Below are positions 43,691 to 55,592 of a stretch of 64,000 nt of DNA, piece after piece; position 1 is the stretch's first letter; each line of letters starts with the position of its first letter. Position numbers and translations under genes: made by a program. Origin of the DNA: Brassica napus (taxonomy: Eukaryota > Streptophyta > Magnoliopsida > Brassicales > Brassicaceae); the NCBI RefSeq assembly GCF_020379485.1, contig NC_063439.1, positions 14,701,683-14,765,682 of the forward strand, read 5' to 3'. The notes beneath the pieces were generated by a model. That model did no database searches, had not been told where the DNA came from, and saw only the letters and a list, made by a program, of their open reading frames with translations.

Positions 43691-45070
43691 AACCCGCAAA
43701 GACTTGTTTTCTTGCATGGATTCAGAATAATCGTATAAAATGGCAACGGTTAACTTAACACCTTAGCTGCCTCAATTATATGATTACGTTGAACCTTTTT
43801 ATAAAAATTGACGTTGTATCTAAGGAGAAGAAAACAGTCAAGTTCGGAAGATAAATGTCAAGTTTCAGAGGATAAACACCAATATAAAAAAAGGCGAACA
43901 TACACGAGAAGAAGAAGGGGAAATGAGCAAGCAAAATTGAGAAGAGACAAAACTGCATCTTCGAGAGAACTAAGGTATTTCCGACTTGAAATTTTTGAAA
44001 TCAGACTTGGAATTTTCGTAGGAAATTACTAAGAAATAAAAACGCCTTTGAGACTGCCATAGACTTTAGGGAACGTAAAACCTAGGTGGATAGTCTAGCG
44101 AACTAAGTCTTAGGTGATTTTTCCTGTCTCGATATATTGTCCCATAACTGTTCATCCAGATCTTGCAAACCGATCTAAACTCTCCAAAAATCGAGAAACA
44201 ATCGACAAGCATATCAAGCTCGCTTCCTAAGGAGAGAAAAAACTAGAGACATGAACGTCGTCTTAAAACTGATTCATTTCTGGCAATTTTCTCGGAACCG
44301 ACATATTCCAAGTCGTCAACGTGGAAACAACCAAATCACAGTCCAAGCGTGGTTTTCAAACCGACCCGGACTGTCGATCATTCTATTCCTCGAGAAAAAG
44401 GGACGGAGTAGGTGCGTATATTATACTCGTATACTCCCATACTTCAAAAACATATTCAAACAATGCGATGTCTCATCAAGATCATCCTAAAAGCAAACAA
44501 CAATCTGAGATTCGTCTAAACGCTAGGAACTGGTCCAAACCATCTTGGAAAATTTCTCAAAGACTATACAGCATCTATCGTCGCAATCATTCGTTTAGAA
44601 AACCTCTGCCAAACTTTAGAATGAAAGTCGATGGTTTGCTGAAGTCATAAAGATCTTTTCCGATTTGATAAAATGAGTTTCGTATAAGAGTCATTATACG
44701 AGAAATCTTCAGGCATCAAAGCATCGCTCTCATTTTCCGTTGAACCAACCAACTCACGGAAAACCATCAAAAACATTTGCGACAACGCAAAATCAAGAAT
44801 AAAAGTAACAGAAAATACGACAAAGAGAACACGTCCTCCCCGCTCGTCGACTAAGTCTATCGCTGTTTTAACTGATTCATTTCGCTCAAGAAACCTGCAA
44901 AAACGTTTCGCAACTAGATCTCGGTGAATTAACCTTTGGTAAAACTCCATGAGTGACTCGAAGAAACTTTCACCGAAGAATAAAAACAAAAGCGGAAACG
45001 TTTCTCAAAAATCTGCGGAAACATCGTTATTTTGACATCTCCATACGTCGTGTCAATTTCCTAAATTCGT

Positions 45071-46780
45071 AAAAACCGGTCACCCGTTACTTCCCGCCTC
45101 CACAGCCGGCGGTGCGCACTCGATGGCAGCGCGACTGAGACCCTCAATTTCCGAAGTCAGATCTAGAGAAAGATCTGAAGAATCCATCAATTCACGAGGC
45201 TCGACTCCAACTCTATTCTTTGATCGAACCCTATCGCCTATCGAGGAGGAACCAAGGGCAGAATCCGATCTGCCTCTCATTTCTAAAGATTCGAAATAAG
45301 GATAAGGAAAAGGAAAGAAAATATTACCTGGAAGAAATGAAGATCTGAGCTTGAGTCTCTAAAGATCTTTAGGAAGGAGAGACGAAGAAAAGTGGAGAGT
45401 CTCTCTAGAAGCCCAATGTCGTAAACCCTAGGTGAGATCTCCACGCACCATAAAAGAATGTCACGGGGGGGGGGAACAAATTTAACATGCCATCTCCTCT
45501 CATGTTGCATACTGGGACCTGAAAGCTCCACCAGGTCCTATTCATGAGTCCGGAACTCCAGTACGGATGAGAATGTAACATGCCCATCAAATGCTCAGGC
45601 CTCCTCTTCGGAAATATTGGCGATGTTAAATTTGTAAAGAGGTAGCACAGATATCAATCTAACTTTTAGGTCACTTTTATCATGTTAGTATTTTATATTA
45701 ATAATTTTTATTTTGACAAATATGAATTCTTAGAAGATTTATGTCATTCTAAGACATCATCTTCTCTTTTAATTGATTTTTAAAAACAATTCTTAAATAT
45801 TTTATATTTAATGGCAGTTTATTATATCTTAATATTTAATTAAAATAATATATATTAATTTTTCAGATAATTAGCCTTGATATTAATTTGATTTCTTGTA
45901 GGAACTTTTTGTTAGTTATTTTATACTGATTTTAACTTACCTTTTTGAGAATTAATTTTAACTTTATTGTGAATAATAAATTTTTGAAAGTCTTACATTT
46001 ATAACATATGTTTATGTTAGTTAAACTTTGATGTTTAGTTTCCAAAAATTAGTATAAATATCAAAATTTAAATGTATTTAGTTTATTCTTATGTTGATTT
46101 TCATTTTGTTTTGAAAGATATGGAAGCTCTAATGTTATAAAATACAATTACAATGTTGACTAAACATATCTAATTGGTTATTTATAACTCTATGTTGATA
46201 ACTTTGAATGATAATTGCTTTTAATTTTTATTTGTATAGAATCAGGTCACTGAGTTTTAAGATTTTTTTTGGGGATAATTTATTTGGATTATGTGTGTGA
46301 GATGTTTCAAAGTCTAGAAAAATATTGTTTGCATAAATATGTAAAGATTTTAGAGAGGGATAGCCATAAAACCAAAAGAGGAAATATTTATCTAATCGAA
46401 GAACATGTAATGAACTAAAATTGAAGAACATGTAATGAACTAAAACATGTACCAAATCATCAATCCATCAGTTGTTTACTCCCAACTCAGAGAAAGTGAA
46501 CAGAAACCGTCATGTTTTGATCATAATCATATAAAAGTTGTTTTACTGATTTTAGCATTAGGACAAACAATATGAAGAACATATGTATAAGCCTAAAGGT
46601 TTTTTTTTTGCCTGTGATAATAATCGAACATTGTCGTACTAATTAGGGGAGGCGTTCAAATTAAGTTGAATTTCTGTACATGGATTTGAAAATCATAGAC
46701 CAAAATGATATACTAAAACAAAATAAAAGATAACATCTCATTTGTTACAAAAAAAAGAAGTAAAAAAGATAACATCTCAA
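45071..46780. other. Unassigned sequence, AT-rich on the right
   Basis: 45080-45280 holds a minus-strand 66-codon frame, MRGRSDSALGSSSIGDRVRS, with no match I know. 45283-45590 looks like a pyrimidine-rich leader on the minus strand, with a run of ten or more G at about 45465. 45600-46780 is AT-rich without any recognised feature. Confidence 0.35.
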
Positions 46781-48700
46781 TTTACAATTTGGCGCCTCTG
46801 CAAACCCTTGATTTGAGCTCTTACAATCTCTTCAGTTCTTCGCCTAGTTCTCCTCAATAGAAGCACAAGAAATGTGAGATTTAATTCCACAATATTTTTG
46901 AGAACTGGCGTAGGTTTAGGAGAGCTGGCATAACCGCGTTAAGCCAAGATTTCCAAGTATCATCCTCCCCGGTAATGAGAGACTGAAGTATCTACATTAA
47001 CAATTATTCAACTGAAAAGGAAGTTATATTTTTTTTAACATATAAATGATAACACACACATATTCCTGGAACCGCAAATCCGCATGAGATGCAAAAAAAC
47101 CCCGAGGGTTTATCCCTTCTTCTGCGCCAGACCTGGATGAAAAAAATCCAAACAAAACTCAGGTCTGTTGTCTACTTATCAGCAGTATGTAAGTAGTATG
47201 TATGTGTAAGACTTTCAGAATTTCTCAACAACAAAAAAAAAGAGAAGGGAGCCAAAAAAAAAAGACATAGCTTCATCTTATATATGAAACTTAAAACCCA
47301 AAACTCAAACGGTAAGAAGCGTCAGGTAGAAGAAAATCTTAATAGTTTAAATCGATACATACTCTAGTAAAAGATATCGAACCTTGTTATAATATGGAAG
47401 TTCCAAGTGATCGGTAACAGTTTCTGGACTCTCAGCACAGGCCAATTATCTCCATTCCAGTATACAGGAAACAATGCCTCCTCACCAAGTCCACCAACAG
47501 TATTATGGTTCCTCGGTCAGAAACATAAGCTAGATATAAGGAATCTAAAGGTTCAACATGTTATCATTTAAATGAAAATTCTACAATTCCTTGGTCAGAA
47601 ACATAAGCTGGATATAAGGACTCTTAACGGTTCAACATGGTACCTCATATAGCGGATGCTTAACAGGTACACCAACTATCTCCTCTTCAACTTCATATAG
47701 AGTATAAGACACATAATTTCTAAAGGAGTTTCAGTTACCTGCTTATTCGATTTATTTTTAGGAACAACTTGTGGTATAGGGCCTTGGCTGCAATCTGCAT
47801 ATTCTTTCCACCAGTGACGAAAACTCGTATTCTCTCTGTAGCACAAACTTCCCAGGAAACATCAGCTCATAATTTAAATATACCGGCACACATTTACACT
47901 TGTATAAAAATGACAGTAACTGAAACCGTCTCTTGTAAACAAACTATATGAATCATATAAATCCTAAATTTATGGACATATATTAATTCGAGTTTGATGC
48001 ATTGGATCCATGCAATGAGATAAGGTTCTATGGACTCGGGTATGTTGCAGTGTTATAGAAAACTCTAAGACAGAAACAATTATTATTTTTATATCTATTT
48101 GAAATAGGAAAGCTAACAGCAGATAATTATCCAAGCTAATATAGGAGGAATCCTAACAGATGATCAAGTAAATCTACTATTTTTCTACCATGATCGCTTA
48201 TGTCTACCTGGGGAGAACTGTTAGCTTCAGGGTGTTGGTGGCCTTCCATGGCTTTCGTAAGAAAAAAGCATCATCTGAGTTTCCATACATAACTTGCAAC
48301 GAATCCAGGGGCTTACATCAACAGGTTCACAAAGTTATAAGTTAGTTTTGCAAGTAAAAGTTTTAACTAAGCCTTAATCTGCCTAGCAACTGCAGTTTCT
48401 GCTCTAGCTTTGATCTCCACGTTGACAATTCTTCTCGGAGTCACAATTTGATGATTTAGGTGATAGGTGGTCTTTTCCATACCGCATTCATGGTCGCTCG
48501 TGTCTTCTTCTCAACCTCAAGAGAATCCATGTTTCAAAACCAACTCCAAGAATCTCATTATTCGTCTAAAATAGTCAACTACACAACAGAGGGATATTCA
48601 GTTTTCACTTTCCTTTACTAACTTCTTCTGAAAGAGTCCGCCTTGCTCTCCATGGCTCAGTCTGATTTAGGTTTAGCCTTAGATATCTCGCAGTTAAGCA
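46780..48700 (-). pseudogene. Unidentified multi-exon gene relic
   Basis: Several minus-strand stretches have exon-like composition between AT-rich spacers. They include a frame starting MDSLEVEKKTRATMNAVWKR near 48530, one reading QIVTPRRIVNVEIKARAETA near 48420, then FFLRKPWKATNTLKLTV near 48250, ESPETVTDHLELPYYNK near 47420, ILQSLITGEDDTWKSWLNAV near 46970 and EEIVRAQIKGLQRRQIVN near 46800. They look like pieces of one protein in order, with frameshifts (for example after 48500). I do not recognise the family, and other readings are possible. A duplicated block CTCGGTCAGAAACATAAGCT lies at 47512 and 47583. Confidence 0.35.
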
Positions 48701-50199
48701 CGGTTGTCGCCGCTAAGTGAAAATAAGAAGAAGAGATGAGAAATGAATCAACCAAGAGAGAACTAAGAAGATTTATAACCTCGGGAGTGGAGGGCCTTGC
48801 TTCAGTCTAAGCAGCCTTGGTGAGAATGAGGATGAAGAGAATGACCACATTCCCAGAGAGCACCTCTAGACCACACAGTAGATCCGCCCCTCTCCTCCTC
48901 ATACTAAGAAGTGTTTGGCTAAAAAAAGTTTTAAATCACTTCTAATTATATGATTTCTTATAATATATTTCACCTTAAGTACCTCAAGCCACCTTCTTTT
49001 AATTTTTGTGAAACACATGTCTCAGTTGAATAAAAGACAATCTAACTTACGAAAACAAAAAGAAGAATTGGGTAAGTTGAATATACATATATGATCACAA
49101 AACAATGCATATGAGAATATGTAATGAAATTGAAGTTTAATCAGCCTTGGCAAAGAGGAAGAAATCCATTACCATGTCATTCTACCAGTCAGAGTAGGGA
49201 ACACCTAATTAGACAATTCTCTGCTAAACTGACAGGGTAAGTTCAACATCACCTAGCAAATAATTTCACTCATTGTATGCACATCAGAACAAAAAAATAG
49301 AAGATAGATAACAAAACAATTTGAAGAATTACAAAGCCTAGCACAAACCTCCAAGATACTTGTTGTTCTCAATAGAGAGCTTCAGTGCATCACAAGCACT
49401 AACAAAGCACAAAATAGAAAGTTAGAGAATAATATCAAAAGAGAAGGATATTACAAATAAAGAAAAAAACGAGAATCATCTCATAAGCAGGATTTTGATT
49501 CTCTGGTACGGTCTCTGTACTTTTTCTTCTGATTTTCTCCTCCCTTCAAAAAAATAAAGCAGTAAGATGTGAAGCCATAGATTGATGAAGAAAGACAGGG
49601 AAGAAGTTTACTGACTTCCTATTCCTAAGAGAAGGAACGATCTTCTCCCTGTAATGAGATTTCTAGGTAGTCATTAGATTTGATGACCACATGTTCATTG
49701 AAATCCTAAATCCGCCATAGCTAGGGAATATCTCAAACCATAAACGTCGTACTGCAGTTGAATGGTTGATTAATGGCGAGTTTTTTAAATTTTGATGTAG
49801 GAGCCGAGCAGCCACCTTTCTCTTTCATTGTCTGAGACTTTTTTTATTGCTAAAATAAAGAGAATTGTGAGTAGAACTGAAGAGTAGATAGAGAGACTGC
49901 AATTGGGTGATACCATCTCCAATGTATTCCTCTGTTTCTTCCTATTATTCTCTATAATAGATAAATTCTATAATACATGTGAGTTTTTCTCCGATGTATT
50001 TATTTGTTTCTTCCTCTATAAAAGAATATTTCTAAAAGATTCTTTATTTTATAAATAACACATTTAACTTGTAAATGTTCCAAATTAACCCATTTATTAT
50101 AACTTTTGAATTTCTTTCATAAAATTGCAATATTATTTAAATTAAACATTTTATTACAAATGAAATTAGAAAATAATAATAAAACAAAATAGAGATTAT
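48701..50199. other. Intergenic, no gene recognised
   Basis: Mixed AT-rich sequence. About 49915-50040 contains the stretch ATCTCCAATGTATTCCTCTG and its near repeat CTCCGATGTATTTATTTGTT, a kind often seen next to Brassicaceae transposon ends. Confidence 0.35.
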
Positions 50200-50373
50200 C
50201 TAAACATCATCATTACTATATTTTTTCCATAAATGGTCAATTAATGCATTCCGAAGTGAGAAATGAACTTCTTTATCCTTGATTTTTCTGAATCAACTTA
50301 GAAACTCTTGGAAACAGTTATCTTTGTCATCTGGTATTTGGACTTCTGATGGTGGAGCTTTTCTTCCAATACA
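50200..50373 (-). pseudogene. HARBI1-like (PIF/Harbinger) transposase C-terminus
   Basis: A single minus-strand frame reads PDDKDNCFQEFLS, one in-frame TGA, then FRKIKDKEVHFSLRNALIDH and LWKKYSNDDV before the stop at 50202-50200. The ending ...HFSLRNALIDHLW is typical of plant HARBI1-like nuclease proteins (DDE_Tnp_4 family). The catalytic DDE part is not present in the neighbouring sequence. It is a relic only. Confidence 0.6.
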
Positions 50374-50917
50374 CTAGAAGAAGGAAATAAACATTTATTA
50401 GAGAACCTAAAGAAGTCAAGTGAACAAAGACAACATCAGTTGGAAATTCAAAGACAATCTGACATGAAGTGCATGTCCAGTGGCTCGCCATTGATGATGG
50501 TGAAGAACGGAAACGTAAATATGATGACATGGTGGCTCTGTCTCTTCTCCACGTCTACACCTCTTGTTTCCATTACATACCGTAGACAGATCACCACGAT
50601 GACTTCTAAAGGCATGACTGCTCCTCCGGTAATGGTGTATATGATCTTCTGTGGCTTGGTACAGCTTGGACGGTGGCGACGTGGATCTCTGGTGACTCAC
50701 AGATCACGGCCGTGCAATATGTGGCTGGTCGAGATGGAATTCGACGGCTCAGATTACACTTTCTCATCTCGTCTTAGTCATGTTCCCAATAACATGAATC
50801 ACAACAACGATGGCTTCTCCGGTGATGGAAGACACTTCGATTTGATGAGTAGAGGTGGCTGGTGATGGAGAAGAAATTGGCTTAAAGAAGGTTGAATCTC
50901 CAGTGACGGCGCATAGC
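50374..50917. other. Unidentified coding-like segment cut by a LINE
   Basis: Open frames exist on both strands (plus 50440-50865, minus 50700-50416). Base composition is higher in GC than the surroundings. Neither translation resembles a family I recognise. Its right side is interrupted by the LINE at 50918, and the sequence continues briefly after 52503. Confidence 0.35.
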
Positions 50918-52492
50918 TTTTTTTTTTTTTTTTTTTTCTTCAAACGGCTATTCTATTACTCAAGCTTGAGGTGGTCTGAGGAACCAGACCGGAACAGAAC
51001 AACCAATGTAATACAACTCCCTATGGAAGGATCTCGCTATCTTAGCTAATGAATAAGACAATACATTTTCTTGACGAGGTACAAAAACAATCGAGAAATC
51101 CGTGAATCTTGCTTTCAGCTTCATAAACTCCTCCAGCTCGGTAGAGAAGCTCGGCCATGCTCCCGGCTCTTTGGTCATCGCGATTAATTCCTTGCAGTCA
51201 GTCCCAAATGATTGGCATGTCGATACCTGTAGCATACACTCCATTGCCCACGATAGTGCTTCCAGTTCAGAATGCAATGGAGAAATTCGCCGTCGTTGAT
51301 TTCTTGCTCCCAATAGTTGCAACGCTCCACTTGAACTTACCCATGTCCACCCATAACCACTAAAGAGTGTGTCATGTGTCCATGACCCATCTATCATGCA
51401 TCGCTCGGAGGTTGGGATCTCTACCGTGATTTGTTCTCCCACGATTTCGTCTGGTCTTTGGTTTGCGTCAAACCAAGCTTGGCATTCAGATTCAGCATGT
51501 CTGACAGTTTCCAAAGGGTCCCTTTCGATGCCTCTAAAGAGTTTGTCATTCCTCGCTTTCCAAATATACCATATGATCCAAGGATACGGGTCCCTGTCCA
51601 GTTCCGGTTCTGCAATATCATTCTTCCTCCAGAATAGGTAATCAATATTCGAAAACTGACTTCCACTTGGGAATAGATTCGGCGACGTTGGAGTCAATGC
51701 ATGCGCCCAAGTCTGGACTGCAGGAGGGCACTCAAAAATGGCATGATTTACAGTTTCGTCATCTGCACCACAACGAGGGCAGTAGTTGTCACATCGCATA
51801 TGACGATGGTTCAGGTTACTCGTTACTGCTAGTTGGCCCGATATCACCTGCCAAACAAGATGTTTCATTTTTGTCGGAGCTTTAATCTTCCAAGCGTAGG
51901 CCTGAAGCTTTGTAATACTAGGCTCCTGTGTCTCCGGTGACTGATCCTTAAGTATATTTTTTGCCACCCAGTAACCTGATTTGACAGTGTACATCCCATG
52001 CTTTGTATAGCTCCAGCAATATCCATCCCGTCGATAGTCCTGGCTTATGGCCAGTGACTGAATCAATGAGATGTCCTCTTGATGTACATAATTCTGTAGC
52101 ATTTCAGTATTCCATCTCTTTGGATTTCCGATCATCAAACTTCTTACTGGCATCATCGGGTGAAGCACTGGTGCAATTGGTCTAGCTGGTCTCGCTGGTA
52201 TCGTTGGGATCCACAGATCTTCCCATATCCTGATTTCATTTCCAGAGTGCACCTTTTGTCTAATTCCCAGTGTTATCAATGGCTTTGCAGCCATTATACT
52301 CCTCCACCCATACGAGGGGTTGTTAGCTTCATTTAGTCGCAATGGCGAGCTATATCTAAAGTATCGTCCTCTCAAGACTCGTGCCAGTAGAGAGTCCGGA
52401 AATTGCACTAATCTCCACAATTGCTTGCCAAGTAAAGCGAGGTTAAATTCATGGATCATCCTGAAACCTATTCCTCCTTCCTCCCTTGATTT
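50918..52492 (-). mobile_element. 5'-truncated L1-type LINE with target duplication
   Basis: A poly-A tail (20 T on the plus strand, 50918-50937) and an 11-bp duplication CGGCGCATAGC (50907-50917 and 52493-52503) bound a 1575-bp insertion. The coding frame is open right up to its left-truncated 5' edge. Long poly-A, exact duplication and open frame point to a fairly recent insertion. Confidence 0.93.
50960..52492 (-). CDS. LINE ORF2 C-terminal part: zf-RVT and RNase H domains
   Basis: The frame (about 510 codons, no internal stop) begins inside the region that follows RT (EEGGIGFRMIHEFNLALLGK). It continues through the GWRSI and IRIWEDLWIP blocks, then the zf-RVT domain with YCPRCGADDETVNHAIFECP, and ends with an RNase H-like domain. 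RNase H residues visible are Asp in MIDGSWTH, Glu in HSELEAL and Asp in GTDCKEL. The fourth, normally in ADSLA, is Tyr here (VLSYSLAK). RT itself is missing, so the piece cannot retrotranspose. It would have copied RNA at nicked chromosomal sites. Confidence 0.9.
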   Translation of the reverse strand, partial: KSREEGGIGFRMIHEFNLALLGKQLWRLVQFPDSLLARVLRGRYFRYSSPLRLNEANNPSYGWRSIMAAKPLITLGIRQKVHSGNEIRIWEDLWIPTIPARPARPIAPVLHPMMPVRSLMIGNPKRWNTEMLQNYVHQEDISLIQSLAISQDYRRDGYCWSYTKHGMYTVKSGYWVAKNILKDQSPETQEPSITKLQAYAWKIKAPTKMKHLVWQVISGQLAVTSNLNHRHMRCDNYCPRCGADDETVNHAIFECPPAVQTWAHALTPTSPNLFPSGSQFSNIDYLFWRKNDIAEPELDRDPYPWIIWYIWKARNDKLFRGIERDPLETVRHAESECQAWFDANQRPDEIVGEQITVEIPTSERCMIDGSWTHDTLFSGYGWTWVSSSGALQLLGARNQRRRISPLHSELEALSWAMECMLQVSTCQSFGTDCKELIAMTKEPGAWPSFSTELEEFMKLKARFTDFSIVFVPRQENVLSYSLAKIARSFHRELYYIGCSVPVWFLRPPQA

Positions 52493-52690
52493 CGGCGCAT
52501 AGCTTTAGGTTTTTAGGAAGGTACATATTAACTTATATATGCATACACGATTTATAATAAACCACTAAAGACAAACTTTTGGGTTGGTTTGGTTTAATTA
52601 TAATTCTATTTAAACAAACCAAAATCGGTTAGCATAACCGGGTCGTTACAATCTTCTCCCGAGCTCTCTCGTATTTATCTCCTATCATTC

Positions 52691-53606
52691 TGTAACGACC
52701 TGAATTTCGGTTCTGGAATTTGTTAGCCTGCTAAGGCCCAAGCATTCCCGCAGGCCCATTGTTTTGGCTATAAATACCCAGCTCCAACCTTGTTTTCTCC
52801 ACTTGCATGTAAAACAAAAATCAGAAATTTTATAAAGAGAGAAAGTTCATGAAAGAGGAGTGTGATCTCTTGCAAAGCTGAGCCATCGCCGGAGCTCATT
52901 ACGACCACCGCACGCCGAGACATTAACAAGCTCTTCATCACCGTTCACTGCAGCTGAGAATCGCCGGAAACCGCCATACTTGAGCTTTGTTTTCGTCCGT
53001 TCAGTACACCGGTTATATCTTCCAAACCGTTGAGAATTTCGCGCATACAAACCCATAATCGTGCTCCTCTCGTCGAGACGAAGCCGTAGACACCGACCAC
53101 GCCGCAATCAGAGCCCAGACGAAGCCGCTAGAGTCTCCGGGAGATTCGCCTCCGCACGCGCTGCCATGAATCATTCTCACCCCATCGCCGCCGGACCACC
53201 GCCTCGCCGTTGCCGGATCGCCGCCGTTGTCCGCCGACGTCCGCCGTCACCGCCGGTAAGCCACCGCCGTCACCACCGGTGACTGTCGCCGGTGACACGG
53301 TCAACCCAGCCGAGTCAACTCGGTTGACTCAGTTAACCGTTGGTTTGACTGGTTTGACAGGCTTAAATTGATTTCGGTTCGGTTAGGGTAAACCAGTCGG
53401 TTAAGTCAAATTGATTTAGGTTAAGGGTTGACAGGATTTGACCTTTGACCAGCGAGTTGAATTTTTTTCAGACTTTGACCAGCCACGTTTCAAACCGTTC
53501 GAAAGGCGTTCTGACTCTATTTTTCGCCATGGTTTCAGATTTGGAGTCTACTTGAGCATTATGAGTTCAGAGATTCCACTTCTCTTCATCGCTAGGGTGA
53601 GGGCTA
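52691..53606 (+). repeat. Partial LTR, possibly chromovirus type, interrupted at 53607
   Basis: It begins TGTAACGACCTGAATTTCGG, a start like that of many plant Ty3/gypsy LTRs, and contains CTATAAATAC at 52769-52778 about 80 bp in. A GC-rich, Cys/Pro/Arg-coding-looking stretch (52880-53290) and then repeats of GGTTGACT/GGTTTGAC follow. It is cut at 53607 by another LTR. No partner LTR is in the window, so the type and the end are inferred. Just before it, GGGTCGTTACA (52642-52652) looks like a reversed start of a similar LTR. Confidence 0.45.
52769..52778 (+). promoter_or_regulatory. TATA box of the TGTAACGACC LTR
   Basis: CTATAAATAC about 80 bp after the LTR start, followed by a pyrimidine-rich leader. 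Confidence 0.5.
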
Positions 53607-53686
53607 TGTGGGAACCGAAATTCGCACTGTAGATTTACGTTTAAATTAGGAAACTAGGAAAACCCTAATTTCCCAGAGGTCCCGGA
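53607..53686 (-). repeat. Host LTR of the palindrome-array family, left piece
   Basis: Starts TGTGGGAACC at 53607 and runs to CCCGGA at 53686, where a second member of the same family inserted. It resumes at 62996. It matches in reverse the LTR ending at 42404 and differs from the inserted element's own LTR at several positions. Confidence 0.88.
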
Positions 53687-55574
53687 TGTGGGAACCGAAA
53701 TTCGCACTGTCGATTTCCGTTTAAATAAGGAAATTAGGAAAACCCTAATTTCCCAGAGGACCCGGATCTCTGCGAGAGCCAACGACAAGTAACCAAACAA
53801 ATGCGGAAAATATGAGAAAACATGATAAAACGAATTTACAAAGAAAGTAGATCTTATTTCGAATTCGCGTAAGAGCGTTGCAATCATTACAAGAGAATAC
53901 AAAGGCTTTGGCCGCAGGGGCCGTCAGCGAGTTACCTAGTTCTAGCAACATAAAACCCTAATCCTAGTTGAGTCGCAGCTCGATAACAAAGGACGAAATA
54001 GATAAAGAAAAGGTTTTTGATTGATTTCGGACTGAACCTTGTTAAAGGCTGCCTACGTACCCCTTTCGAGGATCAAGCCGAACGTAGTTCAATTGATAGA
54101 GCTGGACAAGAGATCAAACTGCCTGGGCGAGTTCGTCTAGTAATTGAGTGCCAGTCATAGAAACCGAACTTGTCGAGAATAAGCCTAAAGTTTCTAAGTG
54201 CTGAGAATTCCGAATCTAAAAAGTTCCCCCCCCCTTGCTCGTCGCCTAGGACTCCTTATATACTAGCTCCAAGGTCGGTTTACGCTTTTACTCTTCTGCC
54301 CTTAAGCCGTCATAGCATAAAAATGGAGATATTCCATTTTTTCCGATCTTCACAATTATCTTCAAAACTTCCGTATTTATCCGCGGAAACTTGACATTTA
54401 TCCTTCCTTGTGGACCAAGCGTAAACCAGGCTGTGGTTTATGGGCTTTTGGTTAGGAAAATCATAGGATGGGCCTCGAGTCGTGTTTTAGGTCCCTTTGG
54501 GCCGTCTTCCGACTCGACACGTTTACTACGAGTTTTCCGCGGTTTCTAATCCGCGAAGTTTGATCGATGAATTAGAATGGCGGGAAACATGGACTGAGCT
54601 TGCTACGGTCTTCGGGAGATAGCATTCGAAGGTTTTGACGAGAATGCAAGAACTGGTGTCGTATTGACGTTCGGAAAGGTTCAATCGCTACACAGCGACC
54701 AAACTTTGGCTCGAGCCCGGTCGCTTCGTAGCGATCGAGCGGGACGAGCGCTCGGTCGCTACGTAGCGACCGAGCGGGACGATCGCTCGGTCGCTACGTA
54801 GCGACCGAGCTTTGGCTCGAGCTCGGTCGCTACGTAGCGACCGAGCGGGACGATCGCCTCGGTCGCTACGTAGCGACCGAGCTTGGCTGAGCTCGGTCGC
54901 TACGTAGCGACCGAGCGGGACGATCGCTCGGTCGCTACGTAGCGACCGAGCGGGACGATCGCTCGGTCGCTACGTAGCGACCGAGCTTTGGCTTGAGCTC
55001 GGTCGCTACGTAGCGACCGAGCTGGACGATCGCTCGGTCGCTACGTAGCGACCGAGCGGGACGATCGCTCGGTCGCTACGTAGCGACCGAGCTTGGCTGA
55101 GCTCGGTCGCTACGTAGCGACCGAGCGGGACGATCGCTCGGTCGCTACGTAGCGACCGAGCTTTGGCTCGGGCTCGGTCGCTACGTAGCGACCGAGCGGG
55201 ACGATCGCTCGGTCGCTACGTAGCGACCGAGCTTTGGCTTGAGCTCGGTCGCTACGTAGCGACCGAGCGGGACGATCGCTCGGTCGCTACGTAGCGACCG
55301 AGCTGTGTGCATGCTTAGTCGCCGCGTATCGATCGAGCTTGGCTTGTCCGCGGTCTGATTTCCATACTCGAGCTTGTCCGCAGCCGATTTGGATACATGT
55401 CCGTTGCCTTCGGACAATCGGTATTTAGTGGTTCGATTGAGATTTGGACGATATTTTACTGCAAGGCTGTTCGTAAAGATATCTTTACGAAGATTACTTT
55501 TCGTAAAAACGGTTATGCTGATTTTTACGGACTTTCAGACATTGATTTCGTCGTGACCGATTTTGACCCCAACA
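53687..55574 (-). repeat. 3' LTR (1888 bp) with palindrome array
   Basis: TGTGGGAACC...CCCCAACA. The array at about 54679-55304 has about 16 perfect palindromes and two degenerate ones. A minus-strand TATATAAGG lies near 54250-54258, and a run of ten C at about 54229. Differences from the other LTR are few. Confidence 0.95.
54679..55304. repeat. Palindrome array in the left LTR
   Basis: CGGTCGCTACGTAGCGACCG repeated about 16 times. Linkers alternate between a GGGACGATCG type and a TTTGGCTCGAGC/TTGGCTGAG type, so the higher-order unit is two palindromes. Confidence 0.97.
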
Positions 55575-55592
55575 GTTAGCCCCCCAGCTCGT
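55575..55592 (-). other. Polypurine tract of the young element
   Basis: The minus strand reads ACGAGCTGGGGGGCTAAC directly before the 3' LTR (TGTTGGGGTC). Confidence 0.75.

Larger units (their letters stand above)
42405..45070 (+). mobile_element. Internal region of a palindrome-array LTR element, truncated
   Basis: Collinear in opposite orientation with 57100-61037: primer site TGGCGCTAGAAGGAGG (42408), a gag-like leader frame, a palindrome array (42852-43047), units of about 182 bp (43081-43690) and a long noncoding part with short conserved frames such as FWQFSRNRHIPSRQRG. The match to the other copy fades at about 45070. No protease or RT is present, so it is non-autonomous. Confidence 0.75.

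Noticed and set aside
51102..52502. Plus-strand frames of 60-90 codons
   Set aside because: Antisense to the LINE frame with its zf-RVT and RNase H motifs.
53061..53282. Arg/Pro-rich 73-codon frame as a proline-rich protein
   Set aside because: It lies in a GC-rich part of an LTR-like sequence; the composition alone explains the open frame.
55181..55417. Frames encoding GRYVATE/SLRSDRA peptide repeats (also at 41175, 60494, 60581 and 62602)
   Set aside because: They arise because the palindrome array is open in several frames on both strands; the peptides are by-products of the DNA repeat.
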